A stretch of DNA of 22,700 bases from contig JBEBXQ010000082.1 of assembly GCA_040391535.1 (NCBI GenBank), positions 1-22,700 on the forward strand. The letters run 5' to 3'. Positions 16,338 to 22,700 of this stretch are shown piece after piece. The first letter of the stretch is position 1. The number at the start of each line of letters is the position of its first letter. A model generated the notes under the pieces. It was not told where the DNA came from, ran no database searches, and saw only the letters and a list, made by a program, of their open reading frames with translations. Both the position numbers and the translations under genes were made by a program. The stretch is from JBEBXQ01 sp040391535 (lineage in GTDB: Bacteria > Bacteroidota > Bacteroidia > Cytophagales > Spirosomataceae).

Positions 16338-16513
16338 ATAACCATTATAATTTACGGGTGATAATTAGCGCATATCTTAAATTCCGGTCAGTTAATCCTG
16401 ACCAACTTCTATGATACTCATTTCTCTTCCAGAAAGACGAAAAACCGACGCCATAACCTTACACCCCTGCTATATTTTTCTGCCAGACCATCAAAAGAGA
16501 TACGAAACCTTCA
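16338..16513. other. Intergenic region after the acyl-CoA dehydrogenase gene
   Basis: A hairpin GGTCAG-ttaatc-CTGACC (16386-16403) has no T run after it on either strand. The region should hold the start signal of the TIM-barrel gene, but I saw no exact TAnnTTTG box on the minus strand. Confidence 0.35.
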
Positions 16514-17872
16514 CTAAACAAAAGCACTTTCTCCGGTAATGGCCCGACCCACAATCAGTGAATTAATTTCTTTAGTACCTTCATAGGAATAGATAGCCTC
16601 CGCATCGGCTACAAAACGGGCGATATCATATTCGAGCAGAATACCATTTCCTCCAAACAACTCACGCGCATGATCCACAATGGAGCGCATCCTTAACGTA
16701 CAGAAAACTTTTGCCAGAGAAGCATGTTCGTCTGTCAGCTTACCACTATCCTGCAATTGTGAAAGCCTGTAAACCATCGTTTGCATGGCCGTCAGATCAC
16801 CCAGCATAGTCACCAGCAAATCCTGCACAAGCTGGAAAGCGGCGATAGGCTTGCCAAACTGATTTCTTTCCATGGTATATTTCAGGGCCAGCTCATAAGC
16901 ACCACGCCCGCAGCCAACAGCCTGCCATGCTACTCCGGCGCGGGTCATACGCAGAACATTGGCGGTATCTTTAAAGGAATTGGCATTCTGTAGACGGTCC
17001 CGTTCAGGAACACGGCAATCGGTAAGGGTGATCAGTGCGTTCTGTACTGTTCTCAGGGCCATTTTATCGACCATTTTCTCGGCTTTAAAACCTGGATTTT
17101 CCTTCCTGACAATAAAGCCTCTGACCTGATTATCTTCTACGTTTCTGGCCCAGATAATGGTAATATCAGAAAAAGTAGCATTACCAATCCATTTCTTCTG
17201 TCCGTTCAAAATCCATTCGTCCCCTACTTTCTTGCAGGTAGTCATCAGTCCGCCCGCAGCGGCTGACCCTACTTCCGGTTCGGTCAGTCCAAAAGCTCCG
17301 ATGAGTTCCATCCGTTGCATGACAGGCAACCACTCCTGTTTCTGCTCTTCTGACCCGCACAGATAAATGGAACCCATAGCCAGGCCGCTGTGGACCCCAA
17401 AAAAAGTGGAAATGGAGGAATCCACACGTGCCATTTCCATGGCAAGAAAGCCCTCCAGCAGTGCACTGCGGCCCGGGCATCCATAGCCTTTGTAGGTAAG
17501 ACCCGAGATGGATAATTCGGCCATTTTCGGAATAATGTGCATAGGGAAATGCGCTTTATTCCAGTATTCATTAGCGATCGGCCTGATTTCTGTTTCCATA
17601 AAATGCCTTACCTGTAACACAATCGCTTTTTCTTCCTCCGACAGCAGTCCACCCAATTCGTAGAAATCTCCGTTAATAGCGGGGCGTTCCTTTTTCTTTC
17701 CTGCCCCTGCCTTCATCATTTTCACCATTCTGGAAAGATCTTCGTCGCTCATCCGGGACACTACTCCCATCAGTTCATTCAGGTCCACTTTCTGCGAAAG
17801 CTTGCTGACGGCTTTCAGATCAATATTTTTCAGTAGTGCACGAAGCTGGTTAAAGGATTGAAAAATGCTCAT
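16514..17872 (-). CDS. Acyl-CoA dehydrogenase, glutaryl-CoA dehydrogenase-like group
   Basis: This is a FAD-dependent acyl-CoA dehydrogenase of 452 residues that introduces the alpha-beta double bond and passes electrons to ETF. The family fold starts near residue 76. GAFGLTEPEVGS (192-203) is the FAD/substrate loop, RNQFGKPIAAFQLVQ (336-350) and FGGNG (406-410) are conserved, and the catalytic glutamate is E431 in YEGTKEIN, the position used by the short-chain and glutaryl-CoA groups. Residues 1-75 form an extra N-terminal helical segment with a lysine-rich end (KKKER) not found in the core family; its role is unknown. It is the last gene of a minus-strand run, 48 bases after the GNAT gene. 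Substrate chain length is not assigned. Confidence 0.9.
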   Translation of the reverse strand: MSIFQSFNQLRALLKNIDLKAVSKLSQKVDLNELMGVVSRMSDEDLSRMVKMMKAGAGKKKERPAINGDFYELGGLLSEEEKAIVLQVRHFMETEIRPIANEYWNKAHFPMHIIPKMAELSISGLTYKGYGCPGRSALLEGFLAMEMARVDSSISTFFGVHSGLAMGSIYLCGSEEQKQEWLPVMQRMELIGAFGLTEPEVGSAAAGGLMTTCKKVGDEWILNGQKKWIGNATFSDITIIWARNVEDNQVRGFIVRKENPGFKAEKMVDKMALRTVQNALITLTDCRVPERDRLQNANSFKDTANVLRMTRAGVAWQAVGCGRGAYELALKYTMERNQFGKPIAAFQLVQDLLVTMLGDLTAMQTMVYRLSQLQDSGKLTDEHASLAKVFCTLRMRSIVDHARELFGGNGILLEYDIARFVADAEAIYSYEGTKEINSLIVGRAITGESAFV

Positions 17873-17920
17873 GGAATGTCAGGTTAGAATATAATGTTCA
17901 GGAATATTGATGATATCAGG

Positions 17921-18433
17921 TTACGCTACGGGCCTGGATAACTCCCAGCTCCAGATAGCTTCATCTGTAGTCTCCGGATGAAATACCCGCTGAAAACCCA
18001 GTTTTGTCAGAATACTGGCCGACGGGTTTTCTACAGGTAGCGTGGTTGCAATTACTTTACTGACACGCTCATCCTGAAAAGCGAAAGTGACCAATGCTTC
18101 TGCCAGCTCGGTTCCCAGGCCTATGCCTTGTTGTTCCGGACGGATTTCGTATCCGATTTCAACTTCACCCGCCTCATTAGGCTCCCCTTTAAAACCACAG
18201 GAGCCAATCAGCATATTTTCTGTTTTATACAATATCAGGTAAAGCCACCAGTTATGTAATGGCGGATGTTCTTTCCAGCGTTTTGCCGCATACGAAAACG
18301 TATCACGGACTTCCGTCCATTTCTTTGGTACATTAGCACCCAGCACTATTGACAAAATATTATTTCCCATTTTCAACGCGTCAAAAATGGTATCGTCACA
18401 GGGGACGAGTTTCAATCGGGGTGTTTCTATCAT
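17921..18433 (-). CDS. GNAT family N-acetyltransferase (RimJ/RimL-like)
   Basis: This is a 170-residue acetyltransferase of the GNAT fold. The N-terminus ETPRLKLVP is typical of the RimJ/RimL-like group. The acetyl-CoA pyrophosphate loop is QQGIGLG (101-107), preceded by the strand VEIGYEIRPE. The late motif VENPSASILTKLGFQ is also standard. The acceptor (protein N-terminus, amino acid or antibiotic) is not predictable. The start codon lies 19 bases after the stop of the membrane protein gene upstream, which suggests co-transcription with it. Confidence 0.88.
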   Translation of the reverse strand: MIETPRLKLVPCDDTIFDALKMGNNILSIVLGANVPKKWTEVRDTFSYAAKRWKEHPPLHNWWLYLILYKTENMLIGSCGFKGEPNEAGEVEIGYEIRPEQQGIGLGTELAEALVTFAFQDERVSKVIATTLPVENPSASILTKLGFQRVFHPETTDEAIWSWELSRPVA

Positions 18434-18452
18434 TACAATTATTTCATTTCAC

Positions 18453-19859
18453 TTAAATTATTTCCTGCCCGTTGTTATCAAGGTTATCGGTAATCGCTTT
18501 TCTGATAGCCTGGTAGGGCCTCAGGCCGGAGTTTTTAGACCGCTGTACGGCAGTCCGGTCTGACGGATTATTTTTGGCCCGCAATGCCAGATCGTAAGCC
18601 GTCATCTGACTGCGCCGCCAGTGCTCCAGCTCTTCCCGGGTCATCATATCTTTCATGAGCTCACCCTTGTCATAGCCGTCGCCATATGCCAGAATCCGGC
18701 TATCGGTCAGGGCGAGTTTCCGTTCTTCTTCCAGACCTGCGATCTCTTCTCTGAGCAGTTTTTCTTCCTGATTCAGTTCTTCGATGGTCGGCCAGGCAAG
18801 CAGGTCATTTTCACAGATATTTTTCATTTTCATCTGTCCGGCCATTTCCGAATATACTACATTTTTCCGTTTCAGCAACTTCTTCCTCCTCCATTTCAGT
18901 CGCCATAACCTGATGTCAATCTGAAACCACCTGTACCAGAAATGCTGCAACACCGGAAGTGCCATTCCCAGCGATACCGCTCCGGCAATAGCAAACAAAA
19001 CACCGCTCAATACAAACGACAGCAGCGCCCATGGGCTATTGACCAGGGTCATATTCAATTCGTCTGAATTCTGTAGTGAAAGTTCAATTTTCCGGGTTAA
19101 TTCCGGTGAGTCAATCGGTTGCCCTGTCAAAGGATCTACCGCATTAAGCTGCATCGTCCTGACCGATTTGTTGATCGCCTCCTTGAGCTTATCCGTACGG
19201 TACGCCTCATACCTGAACCAACCCAGTACAGCCAGTGTCAGCACGGCAAAAATACTGAGCCCGATTTTAAATTTGCGGTACCTGGAACGTCCTTGTGGTT
19301 GCGCATTCTCTATATACGGTTCTTCAATGAGACGATCATACGCCGGCTTCAGCAATACAGAAACCATCGCCAGCCCCACGGCAAATGCCCACGCTTCATT
19401 GGCATTACGGATATTGAGCGCATAAGCCACAATTTCGTGGGAGATAATGAGGTCACCAAGCACAAACGCCACACCCGCCACGAAGAAGATCAGTCCGGCC
19501 AGTAACGAATACTTTGTCTGAGACTTCTCCCTTCTTTCTCTGAGCAGGCCATCTTCCGCATCCAGATCAGTTATACTACGTTCAAATTCTTTCACCCGCT
19601 GCGTAGAACCGCTCAAACCCTTGATTTGCTCCTGAAGGCTGTCATAAACGTCCTTTCTGTTTTTCAGGATTCCGGTTTTCCGGTCAGCAAAAGCATTTAA
19701 TTGCTGCTTTTTTTCTGTCAGCTGCTCCATTACCCATTCGTAATTGATTTTGCTGGACAAATACCCCTCGTAAGCTTCCTTCCCCTGTCCTCCGATTCCG
19801 CTCTGGTAACCATGACGGTAGTCCGGTTCCTGGTCAGCCGATTGATTTATATCTTCCAT
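18453..19859 (-). CDS. Uncharacterised four-helix membrane protein with coiled coils (protein A of pair)
   Basis: I do not recognise this family. The protein has 468 residues. Charged, helix-rich coiled-coil segments cover about 40-115 and 318-385. Between them are four membrane helices at about 117-140, 155-172, 198-216 and 275-303, which puts both ends on the same side, probably the cytoplasm. A hydrophilic loop of about 58 residues (217-274) separates helices 3 and 4. The motif KPAYDRLIEE (171-180) directly follows helix 2. A related motif sits at the same place in the protein encoded just upstream. Y-x2-G-Y-x2-G occurs twice, at 14-21 (YRHGYQSG) and 392-399 (YGDGYDKG). There is no enzyme motif. 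The start is 19 bases after the stop of the upstream gene, so the two are very likely co-transcribed and may form one complex. Confidence 0.85.
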   Translation of the reverse strand: MEDINQSADQEPDYRHGYQSGIGGQGKEAYEGYLSSKINYEWVMEQLTEKKQQLNAFADRKTGILKNRKDVYDSLQEQIKGLSGSTQRVKEFERSITDLDAEDGLLRERREKSQTKYSLLAGLIFFVAGVAFVLGDLIISHEIVAYALNIRNANEAWAFAVGLAMVSVLLKPAYDRLIEEPYIENAQPQGRSRYRKFKIGLSIFAVLTLAVLGWFRYEAYRTDKLKEAINKSVRTMQLNAVDPLTGQPIDSPELTRKIELSLQNSDELNMTLVNSPWALLSFVLSGVLFAIAGAVSLGMALPVLQHFWYRWFQIDIRLWRLKWRRKKLLKRKNVVYSEMAGQMKMKNICENDLLAWPTIEELNQEEKLLREEIAGLEEERKLALTDSRILAYGDGYDKGELMKDMMTREELEHWRRSQMTAYDLALRAKNNPSDRTAVQRSKNSGLRPYQAIRKAITDNLDNNGQEII

Positions 19860-19878
19860 GATGTTTCTCTTTTAAAAT

Positions 19879-20949
19879 TTATAACTCACTGACCCCCTTA
19901 ATCCTGCCCGCGTTCTTGACCTGCCGTGCGAGGTCAAATTCACTCTCAAACAGCTTGATAAGCATATCCCTTTTCGCCAGTATTTTACTCTTTTGTTCTT
20001 CAGAAGCCCCCTGTTCCTTCACACGCTGCCATTTCTGGGTTCTGATCTCATCAATCTCCTCATTAAGCAGCAACATCTCCTCTTCAAAAGCCGTCTTATC
20101 TTCCGCCTCTTTCCTGACATCTTTCCGGTTGTGAATCCACTTGTACAGGTCTTCCCGAAAAACAGTTACCATACCCAGGAACAATTTCCCGGTAAAAAGA
20201 AAAAGGAACAATACAAAAAAGAAAAGCGCAGCGGCGCGCCACCATGACTGATATTCCCAGGCCTGGGCAAAAACAAACAAAGAGGCCGCTATGGGCATAC
20301 CGGTTTCTTCCAGGAGCCGCCAGAAACCTGGTTTTGTCCGTTCATGATCATGAAAAACAGATACCGAGCCAAACAGATTAAACATCCCGGCCATAAAAAC
20401 ACCCAGGGCCACCCATTCGCTTTGCTGAAAACCCTGTTGCAGGGTTTGTTCAATAAGACTGTAGTTTCCTGCACACATCAGTACCGACAACAACAAGCCT
20501 ACGCCTGTTCGTAATACCTGATGCGGCCGTGGCTGTACAGGTGCTGTTTCCAGTTTTTGCAGGCGGTCCTGCAAAGCGTTGATCCGGGTTTGCCGCTGTT
20601 CAATAAACAGGTTCAATTCCTGGATCCGCTCATTGACTTCTTCGATCTCCCGCTCAAACGGCGCGGCCAGCTGTGAAAAGTACTTTTGAATGATGTCGGT
20701 TTTGACGGTAGGGTCCGATTCCGACAAGCCAAAAAGAACCCCTTCGTCGCGTAGTGCCTCCTCGTCAACCAGCCAGTGAGGTACCTCCTGACTGACTGAT
20801 TTCACAGGACTTTCCAATCTCTCCACCGGCCATTCCCGCTCAGCGGTGATGTTTTCTGCCTGCACCTCCGGGGCATCATATTCACCCAACCCGTCAGGAG
20901 TGCTATCTTTTTGAAACATTGAGACAAAACGTCCCCAAATACCTGCCAT
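19879..20949 (-). CDS. Uncharacterised four-helix membrane protein with coiled coils (protein B of pair)
   Basis: I do not recognise this family. The protein has 356 residues: a soluble acidic N-terminus (1-90), a coiled coil (about 95-135, with EREIEEVNERIQELN), four membrane helices at about 145-165, 178-198, 215-232 and 237-262, and a second coiled coil (about 276-340). KPGFWRLLEE (206-215) follows helix 2 and matches KPAYDRLIEE in protein A at the same topological place. Loops between helices 1-2 and 3-4 are short, unlike in A. Helix 4 is very rich in Phe. The ATG start at 20949 follows an intergenic stretch with a promoter-like box and a 16-base palindrome, so B is probably the first gene of the B-A-GNAT-acyl-CoA dehydrogenase unit. 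Confidence 0.85.
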   Translation of the reverse strand: MAGIWGRFVSMFQKDSTPDGLGEYDAPEVQAENITAEREWPVERLESPVKSVSQEVPHWLVDEEALRDEGVLFGLSESDPTVKTDIIQKYFSQLAAPFEREIEEVNERIQELNLFIEQRQTRINALQDRLQKLETAPVQPRPHQVLRTGVGLLLSVLMCAGNYSLIEQTLQQGFQQSEWVALGVFMAGMFNLFGSVSVFHDHERTKPGFWRLLEETGMPIAASLFVFAQAWEYQSWWRAAALFFFVLFLFLFTGKLFLGMVTVFREDLYKWIHNRKDVRKEAEDKTAFEEEMLLLNEEIDEIRTQKWQRVKEQGASEEQKSKILAKRDMLIKLFESEFDLARQVKNAGRIKGVSEL

Positions 20950-20998
20950 ATTACGTTGAAATTAATTCAAGACAATTTCCATGAAAACATCACAGCCC

Positions 20999-21014
20999 GT
21001 CACAATATTGTGAC
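20999..21014. promoter_or_regulatory. Perfect 16-base palindrome upstream of protein B, candidate operator
   Basis: GTCACAATATTGTGAC is its own reverse complement. It lies 50-65 bases before the protein B start codon and just downstream of a candidate -7 box. Its form fits a binding site for a dimeric regulator. The arms TCACA and TGTGA are those of CRP-type sites but in the reverse order and closer together, so I do not name the regulator. Confidence 0.55.
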
Positions 21015-21033
21015 AAGCGGTAAATAATAATCA

Positions 21034-21041
21034 CAAAAATA
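21034..21041 (-). promoter_or_regulatory. Candidate -7 element of the promoter for the membrane-protein unit
   Basis: Read on the minus strand this is TATTTTTG, an exact TAnnTTTG match. The -33 position shows no clear TTTG. A start near 21027 would put the 16-base palindrome at about +13 to +28 of the leader. Confidence 0.45.
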
Positions 21042-21045
21042 ATGG

Positions 21046-21567
21046 CTATACGACGGGAAACATTACTTTAAGTGCATTCCAAAGCCTTTTTTTTATGTTG
21101 ACATCAGCTTCGACAACACTCAGCGGATCGGCCAGCACAAAGCAGATCCCGTCCTTTTTTACTGGTGCATAGGGGGTTAAAAGCAGATCGAGTCCCAGTT
21201 TTTTCATGGGGACACCGAAAGAAATTACATAGTGAGCCTTTTTCGTCAGTAATACGCGTTGCAATTCCTCCTCCCGGAGATACCCCACATTCAGAATGTC
21301 CGTATCTTCACTGTCGTACCCAACAGATTTGAGAATTTTATACAGCAGGACCCCTTCCGAAGCATCCAGGTTTTCTTTACCCGGATTATCCACCAGAACC
21401 AGAATCTGATAAGGGTAAGCCAAAGCCGGAGGTAATGCTTCTGCCGTTGGCTGAACAGTGGCAGCTAACGTGTCCGCAGGTTGTGTTACCGGCTGACCGT
21501 CTCCTTCCTGTCTTACAAAAAGTGTTTCGTTCTGATAGAAAATCTTATAAAATTCAGCAGTTAGCAT
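21046..21567 (-). CDS. Hypothetical protein, possibly of the HolD (DNA polymerase III psi)/UDG-like fold
   Basis: I do not recognise this with certainty. The protein has 173 residues: a short N-terminal part, a Pro/Ala/Thr-rich linker (about 25-50), and an alpha-beta domain (about 52-173). The domain opens with YQILVLVDNPGKE and has VISFGVPMKKLGLDLLLTPYAP in the middle, too long to quote as evidence beyond VISFG and LTPYAP. It ends with ADPLSVVEADVNIKKRLWNALKVMF, of which the key part is the DPLS...K..LW pattern. A strand, a turn, then a 'SL-x-D-x-K-LW' helix at the C-terminus recalls HolD and uracil-DNA-glycosylase-like folds. This is resemblance by eye only. It has no signal peptide. It starts 15 bases after the stop of the thioredoxin-like gene, so the two are probably co-transcribed. 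Confidence 0.7.
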   Translation of the reverse strand: MLTAEFYKIFYQNETLFVRQEGDGQPVTQPADTLAATVQPTAEALPPALAYPYQILVLVDNPGKENLDASEGVLLYKILKSVGYDSEDTDILNVGYLREEELQRVLLTKKAHYVISFGVPMKKLGLDLLLTPYAPVKKDGICFVLADPLSVVEADVNIKKRLWNALKVMFPVV

Positions 21568-21582
21568 ATCCGGCGGTTCAGA

Positions 21583-22143
21583 TCAGATTTTACCTGAAAA
21601 AAGTTGGGTGTAGTTATCCGTTTTATATTTCTCAAAAGGTACGGATTTATAAAAATCGCCTCCGAAATAGGTAATTACTTCATGGAATTCCTTTGCTTTC
21701 ATAAAGCCCGGCACCGGTTGGATTACCTGTAATTTTTCATCGACAAAAACCGTCGTCGGGTAACTCGGCTGATTGTTAGTCAACCGCAAAGCCAGCTCAT
21801 GTACACCTTTCCCGCCCCGTGCCAGAAAATCAAACTGTTCGGCACCCAGCTTTACGGGTTGGCGCTGCTCGGCATCAAATTTAACCGCATAGAAATGCTC
21901 GTTGATATAGCTGATCACTTCTTTATTGGTAAAGGTCTGCTTATCCATGACTTTACACCAGCCACACCAATCGGTATAGATATCCACTATAATTTTACGG
22001 GGTTCCTTCTGCGATTTCGCAAAGGCCTCTTCAATAGTTATCCATTGTATTTTATCAGCACTCACTTCGTTTTCAGCACGAAATGACATCATAGCCATCA
22101 GCACCAAAATACCTGTCAAACAAAGAAAAACGTTCTTTTTCAT
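21583..22143 (-). CDS. Exported thioredoxin-like protein (thioredoxin_7 type)
   Basis: This is a thiol-disulfide protein of 186 residues. A signal peptide (1 to about 23, hydrophobic core LTGILVLMAMM) sends it to the periplasm. The thioredoxin fold follows with IVDIYTDWCGWCKVMDK, in which C60-G-W-C63 is the redox motif. The cis-proline loop is SYPTTVFVDE (P129). CGWC with a following KVMD is typical of periplasmic thioredoxins of the DUF255/SoxW-like group that reduce or repair envelope proteins; the partner is unknown. An additional cysteine at position 8 lies in the signal peptide and is too early for a lipobox. It begins a two-gene unit with the small protein downstream. Confidence 0.9.
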   Translation of the reverse strand: MKKNVFLCLTGILVLMAMMSFRAENEVSADKIQWITIEEAFAKSQKEPRKIIVDIYTDWCGWCKVMDKQTFTNKEVISYINEHFYAVKFDAEQRQPVKLGAEQFDFLARGGKGVHELALRLTNNQPSYPTTVFVDEKLQVIQPVPGFMKAKEFHEVITYFGGDFYKSVPFEKYKTDNYTQLFSGKI

Positions 22144-22219
22144 TATATCCTGAGTAATAAAACGATCATTTACAAGATAACGAAGATAAGAAATATTTCA
22201 TTCACCGGTTGGAGGTTAA

Positions 22220-22269
22220 ATTAGTTATGAATTATAAGTAATTAGTTATGAGTGATCTGTAATGAGTTA
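22220..22269. repeat. Degenerate 21-base tandem repeat next to the CRISPR array
   Basis: ATTAGTTATGA occurs at 22220-22230 and again at 22241-22251, exactly 21 bases apart. A third, weaker copy (ATGAGTTAG) starts at 22262 and runs into the first CRISPR repeat. The stretch has no gene. Confidence 0.6.
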
Positions 22270-22700
22270 GTTTCAATTCCAACATGGTGTGATGAAAGGA
22301 AACAAAAGCAAGGAAAATCATACCTGAGTATAACTTATTTCAATTCCAACATGGTACGATTAATGGTTCCCCGATATACCACAACGGGGGGAATATAGAA
22401 ATATTTCAATTCCAATCATCGTAAGATTAATGGTTACAACATTCTTATCGAAAACAATGTGTTTATTCGAATTTCAATTCCAACATGGTACGATTAATGG
22501 TAAAATCTATTTGCGCGTTATTTAAACACTACTTAAAATTTCAATTCCAACATGGTACGATTAATGGTATTTAAACAGATACGATCATGAGAACTACAGA
22601 TTTATTTCAATTCCAACATGGTACGATTAATGGTTTTGAAGCTGGAGAAAGCTATCAGGTGGTTAAAGATATTTCAATTCCAACATGGTACGATTAATGG
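22270..22700. CRISPR. CRISPR array, seven repeats visible, continues past the window
   Basis: The repeat is 30 bases, starting ATTTCAATTCC, with AACATGGTAC in the middle and ending GATTAATGG. Exact copies are at 22337-22366, 22471-22500, 22538-22567, 22604-22633 and 22671-22700. A degenerate copy is at 22270-22299 (five mismatches) and a variant copy with one inserted base is at 22403-22433. The six spacers are 37, 36, 37, 37, 36 and 37 bases and all differ. On the minus strand the repeat ends in ATTGAAAT, like the ATTGAAA(N) 5' handle of type I-B and III crRNAs. This suggests transcription on the minus strand, with the leader beyond the right edge. The degenerate first repeat fits a trailer end here. 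No cas gene is in the window, so the type is not assigned. Confidence 0.97.

Noticed and set aside
22300..22670. All six CRISPR spacers have an open frame on the plus strand, which would fit crRNAs antisense to mRNA.
   Set aside because: With three frames and only 12 codons, at least one open frame is expected by chance in most spacers, and several are also open on the other strand.

Overview
The window looks like chromosomal DNA of a Bacteroidota bacterium, probably of the Cytophagales. The evidence is several promoter-like sites of the Bacteroidota form (TTTG, about 19 bases, TAnnTTTG), rare Shine-Dalgarno sequences, a PUR-family DUF3276 protein, a fused altronate-dehydratase-type enzyme, a Tat-exported TIM-barrel protein, and a GC content that by eye is in the mid 40s. 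No rRNA, tRNA, insertion sequence or prophage gene was seen. The lineage is an inference, and no species is claimed.

Left part (1-7401, all on the minus strand): a nearly complete Cu(I)-exporting P-type ATPase (copA, cut by the window edge), an M48 metalloprotease, glucose-6-phosphate isomerase (pgi), a 1-Cys peroxiredoxin, a DUF58 protein and a small RlpA-like double-psi beta-barrel protein. These are housekeeping or stress genes, mostly with their own promoters and terminators.

Centre (7402-15425): a PUR-family nucleic-acid-binding protein and the ATPase YchF on the plus strand; metF on the minus strand; an AT-rich, structured gap of about 850 bases; yebC; and then a three-gene plus-strand operon of a UxaA-family dehydratase, an FAH-family hydrolase and an SDR oxidoreductase. 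The operon resembles part of an oxidative L-fucose or related sugar-acid pathway. A strong bidirectional terminator closes it and faces a Tat-exported sugar isomerase/epimerase-like protein.

Right part (16514-22143, all minus strand): a thioredoxin-like exported protein and a small protein of unknown function (faintly HolD/UDG-like) form one pair. A second transcription unit, probably starting near 21030, holds two uncharacterised four-helix membrane proteins, a GNAT acetyltransferase and an acyl-CoA dehydrogenase. The two membrane proteins share one architecture (coiled coil, four membrane helices, coiled coil) and a common KP[AG][YF]xRL[IL]EE motif after helix 2. This makes them the best candidate here for an undescribed two-component membrane complex. 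A perfect 16-base palindrome lies upstream of the pair.

Right edge (22270-22700): seven repeats of a CRISPR array with 36-37 base spacers, cut by the window end. The repeat sequence suggests transcription on the minus strand, so the window holds the old, decaying trailer end. No cas gene is present in the window.
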